Below the pieces are notes generated by a model that saw nothing but the letters and a program-made list of their open reading frames with translations, was not told where the DNA came from and made no database searches. Below are positions 46,050-55,170 of a DNA stretch of 64,000 nucleotides, one piece after another (within the stretch, counting starts at the first letter, position 1; each line of letters opens with the position of its first letter). The stretch lies in assembly GCA_017544805.1 (NCBI GenBank), contig JAFYDK010000067.1:23943-87942 (forward strand). The letters run 5' to 3'. The stretch is from Bacteroidales bacterium (GTDB lineage Bacteria > Bacteroidota > Bacteroidia > Bacteroidales > UBA3824). A program made the position numbers and the translations under genes.

Positions 46050-47021
46050 TTATTCTAAATCTTCAATCATTCCTTCTTCCAATTTAAATTCTATAAAATC
46101 GATTCCGCCGTGAAGATTCTGCTCCGAAAGTCTCGGACAACCGAAAAACGCATCTTCTCCCATTTTTTTTACAGTTGTTGGAATATCTGCCCGTTGAAGG
46201 TTTATGCAGTTGGAAAATGCGTAATTTTGGATTTCAATGAGTCCTGAAGGCAGTTTTACGATGCCTAAATTTTCCGAATCCTCAAAAGCAAATTCTATGA
46301 TTTCATTTACCGAAGGTTCAACGGTGTAGATTTGTGTATCTTTTTTAGCGGGATATTTTACGAGTTTTTTTCCGTCTTTGGTATAAAGTACGGATTCTTT
46401 TGACATGAAATGCGTGTTTTCGGGCTCAGTTTCAACTTTGACTAAAGCCGTACAACCTTGAAAAGCTCTTAATCCTATGCTTTCTACTTCGGCTGTGATT
46501 TTCAGAGCTTGAATTTTTGAGCAGTTATAAAAAGCCTTAATACCGATTTTTTTGCATTTGTCAGGCAGATTGAGTTTTGTGATTTTGTTGCAGTTGGCAA
46601 AAGCATAATCTCCGATTTCCGTTATGCCGTCGGGCAGCGAGACGCCGTAAAGCGAGGTACAATAACAAAAAGTTCCTTCTTGAATTTTTTTTACGCTGTA
46701 AGGAATGTTTACCGAATTGAGATTTGTGCATCTGCAAAACGCTCTTTTACCGATTTTGCAAATTGTGGAGGGCAAAATTATGCTTGTAATGCCTTGACAT
46801 TTTATGAATCCCGTATCGGCTATGGCTGTTACGGTATAAGTTTTTTCGCCGAATTTTACGTTTTGCGGAATGATGACGTTGCCTGACATTTTGTGGTCGG
46901 CAGCTAAAATTTCGGAAGTTTTTTCGCCGGTGATGCGGTAAATAAACGTTCCGTTTTTAAACTCTTGAGCTTTTAATGCAAGGTTCATAACAGCAAAAAT
47001 TAATAACAGGATTTTTTTCAT
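46050..47021 (-). CDS. Secreted BspA-type leucine-rich repeat protein
   Basis: A protein of 323 residues with a signal peptide (residues 1-18, ending KAQ). From about residue 60 to 305 there are BspA/LRR_5 repeats of about 23 residues, with the recurring core I-G-x-x-A-F-x-x-C-x-x-L-x-x-(V/I)-x-(I/L)-P. Examples are IGKRAFCRCTNLNSVNIP, IGDYAFANCNKITKLNLP and IQNYAFSNCINLQRADIP. These repeats usually bind proteins at the cell surface. A promoter with both boxes precedes it, and the OmpA/PD40 gene follows in the same operon. Confidence 0.9.
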   Translation of the reverse strand: MKKILLLIFAVMNLALKAQEFKNGTFIYRITGEKTSEILAADHKMSGNVIIPQNVKFGEKTYTVTAIADTGFIKCQGITSIILPSTICKIGKRAFCRCTNLNSVNIPYSVKKIQEGTFCYCTSLYGVSLPDGITEIGDYAFANCNKITKLNLPDKCKKIGIKAFYNCSKIQALKITAEVESIGLRAFQGCTALVKVETEPENTHFMSKESVLYTKDGKKLVKYPAKKDTQIYTVEPSVNEIIEFAFEDSENLGIVKLPSGLIEIQNYAFSNCINLQRADIPTTVKKMGEDAFFGCPRLSEQNLHGGIDFIEFKLEEGMIEDLE

Positions 47022-47052
47022 AGGAATTAATTTTTAGTTACGCTAATAATGG

Positions 47053-47084
47053 CAAAGATATAGTTTTTGCTCAAAACTGACAAA
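47053..47084 (-). promoter_or_regulatory. Promoter of the LRR-OmpA operon
   Basis: Minus strand: TTTG (47084-47081), 20-bp spacer, TATCTTTG (47060-47053), a full match to the Bacteroidota consensus. The leader would be about 25 nt. Confidence 0.65.
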
Positions 47085-47111
47085 AAAATTTTATTAATCC
47101 TTTAGTTTTTA

Positions 47112-47119
47112 TAATTTTG
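47112..47119 (+). promoter_or_regulatory. -7 box upstream of the carbonic anhydrase gene
   Basis: TAATTTTG at 47112-47119, a perfect -7 element about 40 bp before the ATG at 47159. No good TTTG lies 17-20 bp upstream. Together with 47053-47084 it forms a divergent promoter region. Confidence 0.45.
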
Positions 47120-47158
47120 CAAAAAAACTTTTTTTTTAAAACAAAAAAGAAAATAATC

Positions 47159-47674
47159 ATGGCTTTAATAAAAACACTTTTGGGCAAGACTCCCGAATTC
47201 GGAGAAAATATTTGGCTTGCTGATAATTGTACTATTATCGGTGATGTTAAAATGGGTGATAATTGTAATGTTTGGTTCAATGCCGTAATCCGCGGTGATG
47301 TCCATTCCATTAGAATCGGCAACCGAGTTAATATTCAAGATAATGCTTGTTTGCACGCTACATTCAAGACCTCGCCTTTGAATATAGGAAATAATGTTTC
47401 CATCGCTCATAACGCTATCGTTCACGGCTGTACGATAAAAGATAATGTTTTAATCGGTATGGGAGCAATCGTTATGGACGATGCTGTTATTGAGGAAAAT
47501 TGTATTATTGCCGCCGGAGCCGTTGTTACAAAAGGTACTAAAACCGAAAAAGGAAGTGTTTACGCCGGTTGTCCTGCTAAAAAAATCAAAGATACTGACG
47601 AAAAACTTCAAAAAGATTTAATTAACAGAATTGTAGATAATTACGCAATGTACGCTGATTGGTACAGAGAATAA
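47159..47674 (+). CDS. Gamma-class carbonic anhydrase family protein
   Basis: A protein of 171 residues with a left-handed beta-helix made of hexapeptide repeats (IGDVKMGDNCNVWFNAVIRG, IGNRVNIQDNACLHA, IGNNVSIAHNAIVHG). The three potential metal-binding histidines are those in LHATF, IAHNA and VHGCT. The family catalyses CO2 hydration or, in some members, has no known substrate. The frame stays open upstream to a TTG at 47117, but that codon lies inside the -7 promoter box, so I chose the ATG at 47159. DUF2339 follows 10 bp later. Confidence 0.93.
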   Translation: MALIKTLLGKTPEFGENIWLADNCTIIGDVKMGDNCNVWFNAVIRGDVHSIRIGNRVNIQDNACLHATFKTSPLNIGNNVSIAHNAIVHGCTIKDNVLIGMGAIVMDDAVIEENCIIAAGAVVTKGTKTEKGSVYAGCPAKKIKDTDEKLQKDLINRIVDNYAMYADWYRE

Positions 47675-47684
47675 AAAGAGAATT

Positions 47685-49679
47685 ATGACCGATGAAAAAG
47701 ATTTAACGGCTTGTTTAGAGGAGCTTTTCTCGGAGAGGGAAAAAGTTTCTTTGGAATTATCAGCTTTGGCTTCAAAAAAGGCCGAGCTTGATAGAGAAAT
47801 CGAAATCCTAAAACGAAAAATGCGTCCTGAAGAAGTTTCTTTGAGAAAAGTCGCTCAGGCTGAGGAAAAATTATCAACAATAACTCCGCCTCCCAGAGAA
47901 GAATCTCAGGAAATATCCGAGAGTTTTTTCGCGCAAAATCTTATCGGAAAAATTGGCGTGATTATTTTGGTCATCGGCTTGATCGCTTTTGTTAAATATC
48001 TGTTTGACAGAAATTTGTTTTCAACGGGCGTTAAAGTTTTTTTAGGTTATGTTTTGAGTATCGTTTCGGTGTTTTTTTCTTATAAAAACAAAGAAAAACG
48101 TAAAGTTCTCTCGTCAATTCTTTTTACCGGGGCGGTAGGTTTTTCGTATGCGCTGACATTTGTTTCGCAGCATTATTTTGACATTTTTTCTTCCTCGCAA
48201 TCCCTTTTTATTGCGGGTCTGATTGCGCTTTTTGTTTCTGCGGTCGGATATTATTATTCGGTTGTATTGTTCGGATTTTCGTTGCCGCTGATATTTTTTG
48301 CGCCGATAGGGGCGGCATTTTATTTAACGGAAACTAATTTTTGGATTTGGACAGGATTTGTTTTTTTGCTTTCGGTTTTTGCCTTAGCGGTTTCACTCTT
48401 GAAAAAGAATTCTTTTCCCGCTGTAATGGCTTGGATTATAACTAATTACTTTTTGATTTTTGCTGCTTTTGATGCGCCTGACATGATGAAAAATATTATT
48501 GTTTTTTATCTGTTTTTCGCTTTGTTTTTGACCTTTTCTACGCTTTGGGACGCAAAAAAAATGTTAGCCTTAAATCTGCTGAATACTTTAATAACAATAT
48601 TTTGGGTTTGTCTTAATACAGATACTGCCTTGAAATCGGGACTGTATTTGATGATAATTCCCTCTTGTTATGTTTTAGCGGTTTTTTTGTGTCATAGTGT
48701 TAAATATAATTATCTGTATTTCATCGTTTTTACATTTAATCTTGCGGCGTTTTTGATTTTGAAGGATTATGTAAAACATCTTATACTTTTGATTTTTGCT
48801 GTTGAGGCTTATACTTTTAATTATTTGAGTCAGAAAAAGCAAAACCGTTTTTACGAAAATTTTTCGTTTTGCATTTTGATTTTGAGTTTTTTGTCCGCAA
48901 TTTTACTGCTTGGTGTTACTGACAGATGGAATTTTAGGTTCGTTATAAATTCGTTTTTTATCGTAATGCTGATAGCCTCGGCAATGAACTTTTTTCTGTA
49001 TTATGATTATAAAAACGAAATTTATGCTAAAACTGCATTTTATTTGGGAGTTTTTCTCTTGATTTTAGCGATTAATCATAATTTCTTTTATAACAGCAAT
49101 GACAATGGAATTTTGGAAATTTCCGTATCAATGATTTATTTTTCTTCGTGTTTGCTTTTTTTAAGGAAGATAAAATTTTATGACAGTTTCAAAATTCCGC
49201 TTTTGGTGTTGCTGATAGTTTTGGAATTTATTTTTATTTGTTTGAGAGCGGAATGTGTCTGTGCGAGGGCGGTTGAAATTTTTTCAATTGCAGTTTTTTT
49301 GTTTTCGTTTGTCGTGAGTTTAAAAATTCCATTGAAAAAAGAATATAATGTTTTAACGGAATTTGTTTTGAGCCTTATTTTGCTTTTTTTCATTTTGAAC
49401 GAATTTATGGTGAGATTTAAGGGATTGGAAATTAAATCATTGTTAGTAAGTTTGTTTGCAGCGGTTTATGCAGCGGTTTTGTTTGTTGTGGGATTCAAAC
49501 TCAAGAAAAAACATTTACGGTATGCCTCAATTGCAATTTTTGTCATAACCGCCTTAAAAATAGTCCTTTGCGACGCTTGGGAACAATCTTTGGCATTAAA
49601 ATCAGTAATTTTTCTCACAGAAGGTGGAATTTTCTTGTTAATTTCGTATCTTTACTCAAAATTTTTTAAAGATAAATGA
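47685..49679 (+). CDS. DUF2339 polytopic membrane protein
   Basis: A protein of 664 residues. The first 60 or so form a charged coiled coil (ELFSEREKVSLELSALASKK region). From about residue 85 to the end there are roughly twenty hydrophobic helices. The first membrane segment, after FFAQNLIGKIGVIILVIGLI, is the typical DUF2339 entry. Function is unknown in this family. Its TGA overlaps the recJ ATG (ATGA), so translation is coupled. Confidence 0.88.
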   Translation: MTDEKDLTACLEELFSEREKVSLELSALASKKAELDREIEILKRKMRPEEVSLRKVAQAEEKLSTITPPPREESQEISESFFAQNLIGKIGVIILVIGLIAFVKYLFDRNLFSTGVKVFLGYVLSIVSVFFSYKNKEKRKVLSSILFTGAVGFSYALTFVSQHYFDIFSSSQSLFIAGLIALFVSAVGYYYSVVLFGFSLPLIFFAPIGAAFYLTETNFWIWTGFVFLLSVFALAVSLLKKNSFPAVMAWIITNYFLIFAAFDAPDMMKNIIVFYLFFALFLTFSTLWDAKKMLALNLLNTLITIFWVCLNTDTALKSGLYLMIIPSCYVLAVFLCHSVKYNYLYFIVFTFNLAAFLILKDYVKHLILLIFAVEAYTFNYLSQKKQNRFYENFSFCILILSFLSAILLLGVTDRWNFRFVINSFFIVMLIASAMNFFLYYDYKNEIYAKTAFYLGVFLLILAINHNFFYNSNDNGILEISVSMIYFSSCLLFLRKIKFYDSFKIPLLVLLIVLEFIFICLRAECVCARAVEIFSIAVFLFSFVVSLKIPLKKEYNVLTEFVLSLILLFFILNEFMVRFKGLEIKSLLVSLFAAVYAAVLFVVGFKLKKKHLRYASIAIFVITALKIVLCDAWEQSLALKSVIFLTEGGIFLLISYLYSKFFKDK

Positions 49680-51430
49680 CGGAAAAAGTTTGGGAAATAA
49701 AAGAATATCAATCTTTTAGCGATGATGATATAGAAAAATTACGTTCAGATATGAACAATTTTTTGGACGTTCATTTAACGAAGATGTTAGCCTCGAGGGT
49801 AGGACTTTCGTTGGAAAATGTCCGTAATTTTTTGCGTCCGAAATTAGAAAATCTTCACGACCCGTTTCTTTTCAACGATATGGATAAGGCTGTGGACAGG
49901 CTTGTCCTTGCAATGAAAAAACACGAAAAAATTCTCGTTTATGGCGATTATGATGTGGACGGAACAACTTCTGTTGCATTGGTTTATTCGTTTTTAAGGG
50001 AATTTTATCCGCATTTGCTTTATTATGTACCTGACAGATACACAGAAGGTTACGGCGTAAGTTTCAAAGGCGTGGATTTCGCTTTTGAAAATCATTGCAA
50101 TCTTATTATCGCCCTTGATTGCGGAATCAAAGACAATGCAAGAGTTGAATATGCCCGTTACAAAAATATTGATTTTATCGTTTGCGATCATCACACTCCG
50201 GGCTTGGAATTGCCTCGGGCGGTTGCCGTTTTGGACGCTAAACGTTCTGACAATACGTATCCTTTCAACGAACTTTCGGGCTGCGGCGTTGGTTTCAAAT
50301 TTATGCAGGCGTTTTGTATTCGTCAGAATATTCCGTTTGAAAGATTACTCAAATATATTGATTTAACGGCAGTTAGTATCGGTTCTGACATTGTGCCTAT
50401 CGTGGACGAGAACAGAATTTTAGCATATTGGGGGCTGAAAAAACTCAATGGCGAGGAAATTAAATTTTTAGGTAACACATTACAGCTCAAGCCTTTAACG
50501 TCTTTTCAAGCGATAATTGAGGAGTCGGGTTTGAAGGACAAAAAAATAACGATTTTTGATTCCGTCTTTATGATTGGACCCCGTATTAATGCGGCGGGAA
50601 GAATTCATTACGGAAAAGATGCCGTTAAACTCCTTATAACAGAGGATGTTAATGAGGCGAAGAAGTTTTCTAACGAGATTTCTTTTTATAATCAAACCCG
50701 TAAGGATTTGGATAGAAAAATTACCGAATCTGCTCTTGAATTTTTATCGCAAGACAAAGATAATCAGCAAAATACCACGACTGTTGTTTTTGGTGAAAAT
50801 TGGCACAAAGGCGTTGTGGGAATTGTTGCTTCAAGGCTTACGGAGCATTATTTCCGTCCCACGATTGTTTTTTCTAAAGTAGGGGAGATGTTGACGGGTT
50901 CAGCGCGTTCTGTTTCGGATTTCAATCTTTACGATGCCATTGATAGTTGCCGTGGATTTTTAACGGCTTTCGGCGGTCATAAATTTGCTGCGGGATTGAG
51001 TTTAAAATTCGAGAATTTTGAAAAATTCCGTCAAGCTTTTGAAAATTATGTCAAAAATCATATACTTCCTTCTCAACAAAAACCAAAAATCGAAATCGAG
51101 CAGGAACTTGATTTTAAATCCATTACGTTAGAATTTTACGAAAAACTTCAACAGTTTGAACCTTTCGGACCCGAAAATCCCGAACCAGTGTTTTCAACTT
51201 GCGGCGTAACGGATTTAAATTCAAAAACAGTCGGGAAAGATAATTCTCATTTAAGATTGGAAGTAATTGATAATTCGGGTTTTACGAAGGTCGGAATAGC
51301 CTTCGGAATGGGGCATTTGATTCAAGAAATCAAAACTGGAAAACCTTTTGATATTTGTTATACGATAGATTTGAACGTGTTTAAAAATAACAAAACTATT
51401 CAATTGAGAATTAAGGATATAAGAATTTGA
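49676..51430 (+). CDS. recJ: Single-stranded-DNA-specific exonuclease RecJ
   Basis: A protein of 584 residues. RecJ degrades single-stranded DNA 5'-3' in recombination and mismatch repair. Metal-binding motifs of the DHH phosphoesterase domain are DYDVDGT (Asp91, Asp93, Asp95), ALDCGI near 145 and CDHHTPG (Asp171-His172-His173). The DHHA1 domain is seen in NWHKGVVGIVASRLTE, SARSVSDFNLYDAID and FGGHKFAAGLSL. A C-terminal OB domain follows. Length is normal. It overlaps the DUF2339 gene by 4 bp and ends at a convergent terminator. Confidence 0.96.
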   Translation: MTEKVWEIKEYQSFSDDDIEKLRSDMNNFLDVHLTKMLASRVGLSLENVRNFLRPKLENLHDPFLFNDMDKAVDRLVLAMKKHEKILVYGDYDVDGTTSVALVYSFLREFYPHLLYYVPDRYTEGYGVSFKGVDFAFENHCNLIIALDCGIKDNARVEYARYKNIDFIVCDHHTPGLELPRAVAVLDAKRSDNTYPFNELSGCGVGFKFMQAFCIRQNIPFERLLKYIDLTAVSIGSDIVPIVDENRILAYWGLKKLNGEEIKFLGNTLQLKPLTSFQAIIEESGLKDKKITIFDSVFMIGPRINAAGRIHYGKDAVKLLITEDVNEAKKFSNEISFYNQTRKDLDRKITESALEFLSQDKDNQQNTTTVVFGENWHKGVVGIVASRLTEHYFRPTIVFSKVGEMLTGSARSVSDFNLYDAIDSCRGFLTAFGGHKFAAGLSLKFENFEKFRQAFENYVKNHILPSQQKPKIEIEQELDFKSITLEFYEKLQQFEPFGPENPEPVFSTCGVTDLNSKTVGKDNSHLRLEVIDNSGFTKVGIAFGMGHLIQEIKTGKPFDICYTIDLNVFKNNKTIQLRIKDIRI

Positions 51431-51442
51431 AAAATGAAAAAA

Positions 51443-51475
51443 ACGGGGGCGTGAAAAAAAATTTTACGTCCCCGT
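51443..51475. terminator. Bidirectional terminator between recJ and the DUF1292 gene
   Basis: ACGGGGGCGTGAAAA (51443-51457) pairs with TTTTACGTCCCCGT (51462-51475) with two G-U pairs and a short A-rich loop. A T-rich segment (CTCTTTTATT) follows on the plus strand and an A-run precedes, serving the minus-strand gene at 51501. Confidence 0.8.
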
Positions 51476-51500
51476 CTCTTTTATTCGTTTAAAAAAAATT

Positions 51501-51818
51501 CTATTCTTGAGTTTCATACATTTTTTCGATTCTTTCGTCGAAAAGTGCTGAAATCTTATCGAAAAGATCTTCATCGGCAATGCTTTCGCAAATTTCATCG
51601 CCGTCTTCTTCGTAAATATGAAGAATGAGAATTTCAGTATCTTCTTCCGTTTTGGAATCCAAATCGTCAGGATTTTCGTAATAAGGAAGCAAAGCGCAAT
51701 ATTTTTGACCTTCGTATTCGAGTTCGTCAAGGATTTCAAAATCGTGGTCGTTGCCTTCTTCGTCTTTCAATGAGATAATTTCAATCTCATTTTCTTCGTT
51801 TTGTAATTCTTCGCTCAT
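51501..51818 (-). CDS. DUF1292-like acidic protein
   Basis: A protein of 105 residues, strongly acidic. The pattern EIEIISLKDEEGNDHDFEILDELEYEGQKYCALLP (about residues 11-45) followed by ILHIYEED resembles DUF1292, a small beta domain found mostly in Firmicutes. Function unknown. It is a single-gene unit facing recJ. The ATG at 51816-51818 gives the usual family start. Confidence 0.75.
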   Translation of the reverse strand: MSEELQNEENEIEIISLKDEEGNDHDFEILDELEYEGQKYCALLPYYENPDDLDSKTEEDTEILILHIYEEDGDEICESIADEDLFDKISALFDERIEKMYETQE

Positions 51819-51921
51819 GTTTTCTAAACGTTTTTAATGATTATTTTCAAGCGCAAAGTAAGGAATAATTTTTTTAGCGTGAAAATTTTCTTTAATTTTT
51901 TTTTAATTTTGCCGAAATACT

Positions 51922-51951
51922 TTTGTTTAATAATATTTTGTTTTATATTTG
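51922..51951 (+). promoter_or_regulatory. Promoter of the kinase/phosphatase operon
   Basis: TTTG at 51922-51925, 18-bp spacer, perfect -7 box TATATTTG at 51944-51951. The start would be near 51958, giving a leader of about 50 nt before the ATG at 52010. It supports the ATG at 52010 rather than a start inside the promoter. Confidence 0.7.
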
Positions 51952-52009
51952 TAATTTACTTTTACGGATATTAACTAAAAACAAAAAACTGCGGATAACG
52001 AAATTAATT

Positions 52010-52522
52010 ATGGATAGCAACAATTACAACACTATAGGTATACAAGAAGAAGAGACTCTTGTTGCAGAAAGTAAGAAGTCTTTTACACCTAAAATTATTC
52101 ATATTTTGATTGCTGTTTTTGCAATTATAATACTTTCGGGTTTTATTTTTGTGAGTCTTAGCGGCAATACAACTGATAATAAATACACCGGATTAAAAAA
52201 TATTCCGATAGAAGAAAAGGATTTAATTCATATTTTTTCCGGTAATTACGACGGCAAAAGCGTTTTGATTACCGTGAAAAAAATATATCAGGAAAACGGC
52301 AAAACATATATGGTTTATGATTTGAAATGTGATTTTATTCCGATAGCCTCAGCCTGCAAGTGTCATATTGACTTTCTTAACCATACTTTTGATTTTAGCA
52401 TTGACGAAAAAATTTCAAAAGTTCCGTTAGGTAAAGGTTCTGTTCATAGGACATCTGCCGGAAAAATTATTTTCAAGGACGAAACCGATAATGCTTATAA
52501 AATAGATTTGGTACAATTATAA
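52010..52522 (+). CDS. Hypothetical single-pass membrane protein
   Basis: A protein of 170 residues that I do not recognise. The cytoplasmic N-terminus (residues 1-28) is acidic and polar. One transmembrane helix lies at about 29-50, followed by an extracytoplasmic beta-rich domain of about 115 residues containing CKC near residue 116. The frame is open upstream to 51923, but that part overlaps the promoter, so the ATG at 52010 was chosen. First gene of an operon with the coiled-coil lipoprotein (23-bp gap), kinase and phosphatase. Confidence 0.75.
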   Translation: MDSNNYNTIGIQEEETLVAESKKSFTPKIIHILIAVFAIIILSGFIFVSLSGNTTDNKYTGLKNIPIEEKDLIHIFSGNYDGKSVLITVKKIYQENGKTYMVYDLKCDFIPIASACKCHIDFLNHTFDFSIDEKISKVPLGKGSVHRTSAGKIIFKDETDNAYKIDLVQL

Positions 52523-52545
52523 AATTACTAATACATAAAAAGAAT

Positions 52546-53475
52546 ATGAATAAATTTTTTTGCTTATTAATAGTCGTTTCGGCAATTTACACCGCTACTT
52601 TTTGTTCTTGCGGTTCGGAAGCTGCTGATAATCAGATAGACAGCCTAAATGCTATTTTGGACGAGTATGTTAAACGCGACAGTATGCAGTCGAGTCTTCT
52701 TATAAGTTACGACAAGCATTTGAGTCAGTTTGGTAATATTCAGGATAGTATTGAACATTTTCAGAAATCGATTGATTCCTTGAAAGTGGTGATTCGTAAA
52801 AACGGAAAGGCTACGGGTGCTCAAAACAAAGAGTTACAAGCATATATCAATCAAATCCGCAGCTATATTTCTCAAAACGAAGAACTTGCGCAAGAGCTTC
52901 AGGAGTCGGGTTATAAAAACGCTTCGATGACAAAACTCGTAAAACTTATGTTTGCCTCAATCGAAGATAAACAAACGCAACTCAAACAAACTCAAAACGA
53001 AATCTCAGAACTTAAAACAAAAGTCCACGGTCTTGAAACTAAAGTAAACGATTTAACACAAGAAAATACTGAATTAACTACAACTGTCAGTGATTTAACC
53101 AATAAGGTTTCGATTATTACCGGCTCTATCAAAGTTATTCAGCCGAAGGAAAGAAAAGCAAAAAAAATACAATCTCTTAATATAGTTTGTAGATTAAAAG
53201 CAAATCCCGATGCTCCTAAAGGTGCAATTAATATATATTTCAGAATTACTGACGAGGGCGGCAATTTGCTGCAAAATCCTGAAGGTGATTTTGAATATGG
53301 TGGCAAACAAATTGCTTACACCGTAAAAACTACGGTAGATTATCAAGGCAGTGAAATTTCTAAAAACGTAACGTGGAACAAAACTACTCAAAATCTTTCT
53401 GCCGGAAAATATACCGTGGATTTCTTTATCGAGAATCGCAAAGAAGGACATGATACTTTTGTCTTAGATAAATAA
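52546..53475 (+). CDS. Putative coiled-coil lipoprotein
   Basis: A protein of 309 residues. The hydrophobic N-terminus ends near CSCG (Cys20 or Cys22), a likely lipidation site. Residues about 28-200 are predicted long coiled coil, with heptads and repeats of the type LKQTQNEISELKTKVHGLE. The C-terminal part (about 205-309) is a beta-rich domain starting SLNIVCRLKANPDAP and ending GKYTVDFFIENRKEG. It could be an envelope sensor or strut feeding the kinase encoded 24 bp downstream; this is inference from position. Confidence 0.78.
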   Translation: MNKFFCLLIVVSAIYTATFCSCGSEAADNQIDSLNAILDEYVKRDSMQSSLLISYDKHLSQFGNIQDSIEHFQKSIDSLKVVIRKNGKATGAQNKELQAYINQIRSYISQNEELAQELQESGYKNASMTKLVKLMFASIEDKQTQLKQTQNEISELKTKVHGLETKVNDLTQENTELTTTVSDLTNKVSIITGSIKVIQPKERKAKKIQSLNIVCRLKANPDAPKGAINIYFRITDEGGNLLQNPEGDFEYGGKQIAYTVKTTVDYQGSEISKNVTWNKTTQNLSAGKYTVDFFIENRKEGHDTFVLDK

Positions 53476-53499
53476 AAAAAGGGAATAGGAAAAACAGAA

Positions 53500-55161
53500 A
53501 TGATTGACTTTGAACAACTTAAACAGAAGATTGAGCAGTATGTCAGAACGGGAATGACCGAGGCAAAGCGCAGCGAATTGTTAGCCGAGGCGCAAAAAAT
53601 CGGAATTTCAGCCGGACAGTTTGTTATGCTTGTCAAACATGCCGAACTTGAGTTGAAGTTTTCAACGGGAATTTCTAATACGGAATATCCTACTGAAATA
53701 GGTTCAGGCTTTTTGACGGCGCAACCCGTTGAGGGTTCAGGTTTTATAACGGAAAACGAAAATTCGGGCTCTGGCTTTTTAACCGAAAGCGACAGCAGTG
53801 CTTCGGGTTTTATCAGCGGTGCTAATTTTGACGGAGGAAATTTTAATCAGCAGTTTACCGAGATTAAGAAACTTGAATCCTCGGGTGCAATGTCTGACAT
53901 TTATTCTGCCGTTCATTTAGGAAGAAGAAAAGTCATAATCAAACGGATAAAAGAAAAATATCGTAACGATAAAAATTATATCGACTTGTTTTACAAGGAG
54001 TTTGATACGGGTTACGCTCTTGATTGTCCTAATATCGTGCATTTTTACGGTAAGGGCGAGGACGAAAACGGACCTTATTATTATATGGAATATGTTGATG
54101 GCAGGACGTTGAAGGATTTTATTGCCGACAAAGAAAACATAAAACCGCAAAAAATAACTCCGATTGTGATGCAAATCCTTGAAGGTCTGCAATATATGCA
54201 CAAACATCAGGTTTTTCACCGTGATTTGAAACCTGAAAATATAATGATAACTTTCAAGGGTGATAATGTTAAAATCATAGATTTCGGGCTTGCTGCCGAC
54301 GATACGGTTGTTGATACTTTAAAAAATGCCGGTACGCCGAAATATGCCGCTCCCGAACTACTAAAAAATGCCGCTCAAGCAGATCAACGCTCGGATATTT
54401 TTTCGTTAGGAATGATTATAATGGAAATTTTTGCGGGCAGTCCTGACAGAAGAAAACTTCCTCTGATTACAAATTCTGTTTTTAGGGAGATTGCGGACAA
54501 AGCTACAATGAGCTTGCCTCAAGATAGGTATCAAAATTGTCAGGAAATAATCAACGTTTTGATGGTTCAGCCTTATAAGCCTGTTTCCTCGCCGATACCT
54601 AAGTGGTTGGAAGACAAGATAAAAGAATATGCTGCTGACGGTGTTATAACACGAAACGAAAGAATTGTATTAGATAAGGAAATAGCAAAAACGGGTGCTG
54701 ACAAAGACATCGTGGAGGCTATGATTAACGACGAAATCGAAAAAGCGATTCAGCGTAAACGCAACGAAGAGGCGCGTCGCCGTCAAATGCTTTTGCAAAA
54801 TTCCACTCAAATAGTTGAAGAAAAATCTTCGATGAAAAAACTTTTTAAAATTTTGCTGTGGGTAATTGTTTTTTTGATTTTGGGATTAGGATTGATTAAA
54901 TGGTATAAAATCGGGTTTAAATTTCCGAATTTTTCCTCGGCAACCGAAAGTCTTTTGCAGGAAGAATTTTCGCGCGGTGATAAGGCTTATGTTAAGCTCG
55001 AAACCGAACTTTTGGAACAAGTCGGCGGAAAAATTGTAATGAAATGCTCTAAAAATCAAGAAGTTGAAGTAGTTGAAGTTTTGTATCAATACATCGAAGT
55101 CAAAACTTTGGGTAAACGGGGCTATATTGACAAACGGTATTTAAGCCACAGAAAAAATTAA
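53500..55161 (+). CDS. Membrane-anchored Ser/Thr protein kinase
   Basis: A protein of 553 residues of the Hanks type. Residues 7-52 form a small helical domain. Residues 68-111 are four 11-residue repeats beginning GSGF. The kinase domain is at about 122-356: ATP-binding Lys148 (VIIKRI), catalytic HRDLKPEN (Asp242), DFG (Asp261) and AAPE, all kept; the glycine loop is degenerate (SSGAMS). Residues 368-415 repeat the N-terminal helical domain (LEDKIKEYAADGVITRNER). A transmembrane helix at about 448-467 and an SH3-like C-terminus (490-553) follow. The PP2C gene starts 9 bp later, giving a kinase/phosphatase pair. Confidence 0.93.
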   Translation: MIDFEQLKQKIEQYVRTGMTEAKRSELLAEAQKIGISAGQFVMLVKHAELELKFSTGISNTEYPTEIGSGFLTAQPVEGSGFITENENSGSGFLTESDSSASGFISGANFDGGNFNQQFTEIKKLESSGAMSDIYSAVHLGRRKVIIKRIKEKYRNDKNYIDLFYKEFDTGYALDCPNIVHFYGKGEDENGPYYYMEYVDGRTLKDFIADKENIKPQKITPIVMQILEGLQYMHKHQVFHRDLKPENIMITFKGDNVKIIDFGLAADDTVVDTLKNAGTPKYAAPELLKNAAQADQRSDIFSLGMIIMEIFAGSPDRRKLPLITNSVFREIADKATMSLPQDRYQNCQEIINVLMVQPYKPVSSPIPKWLEDKIKEYAADGVITRNERIVLDKEIAKTGADKDIVEAMINDEIEKAIQRKRNEEARRRQMLLQNSTQIVEEKSSMKKLFKILLWVIVFLILGLGLIKWYKIGFKFPNFSSATESLLQEEFSRGDKAYVKLETELLEQVGGKIVMKCSKNQEVEVVEVLYQYIEVKTLGKRGYIDKRYLSHRKN

Positions 55162-55170
55162 AAAAAAAAT

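Noticed and set aside
45626..46113. Plus-strand open frames across the OmpA/PD40 gene
   Set aside because: Shadows of the minus-strand gene with no independent features.
47117..47158. Longer carbonic anhydrase starting at a TTG
   Set aside because: The TTG lies inside the -7 promoter element, and the extra residues are Lys/Phe-rich and not part of the beta-helix fold.
51464..51739. 91-codon minus-strand frame overlapping the DUF1292 gene
   Set aside because: It is a different frame of the same strand and overlaps the terminator; the DUF1292 frame has family features.
51923..52009. Longer start for the first gene of the kinase operon
   Set aside because: The region overlaps a full consensus promoter (51922-51951), so it cannot be translated from that promoter.
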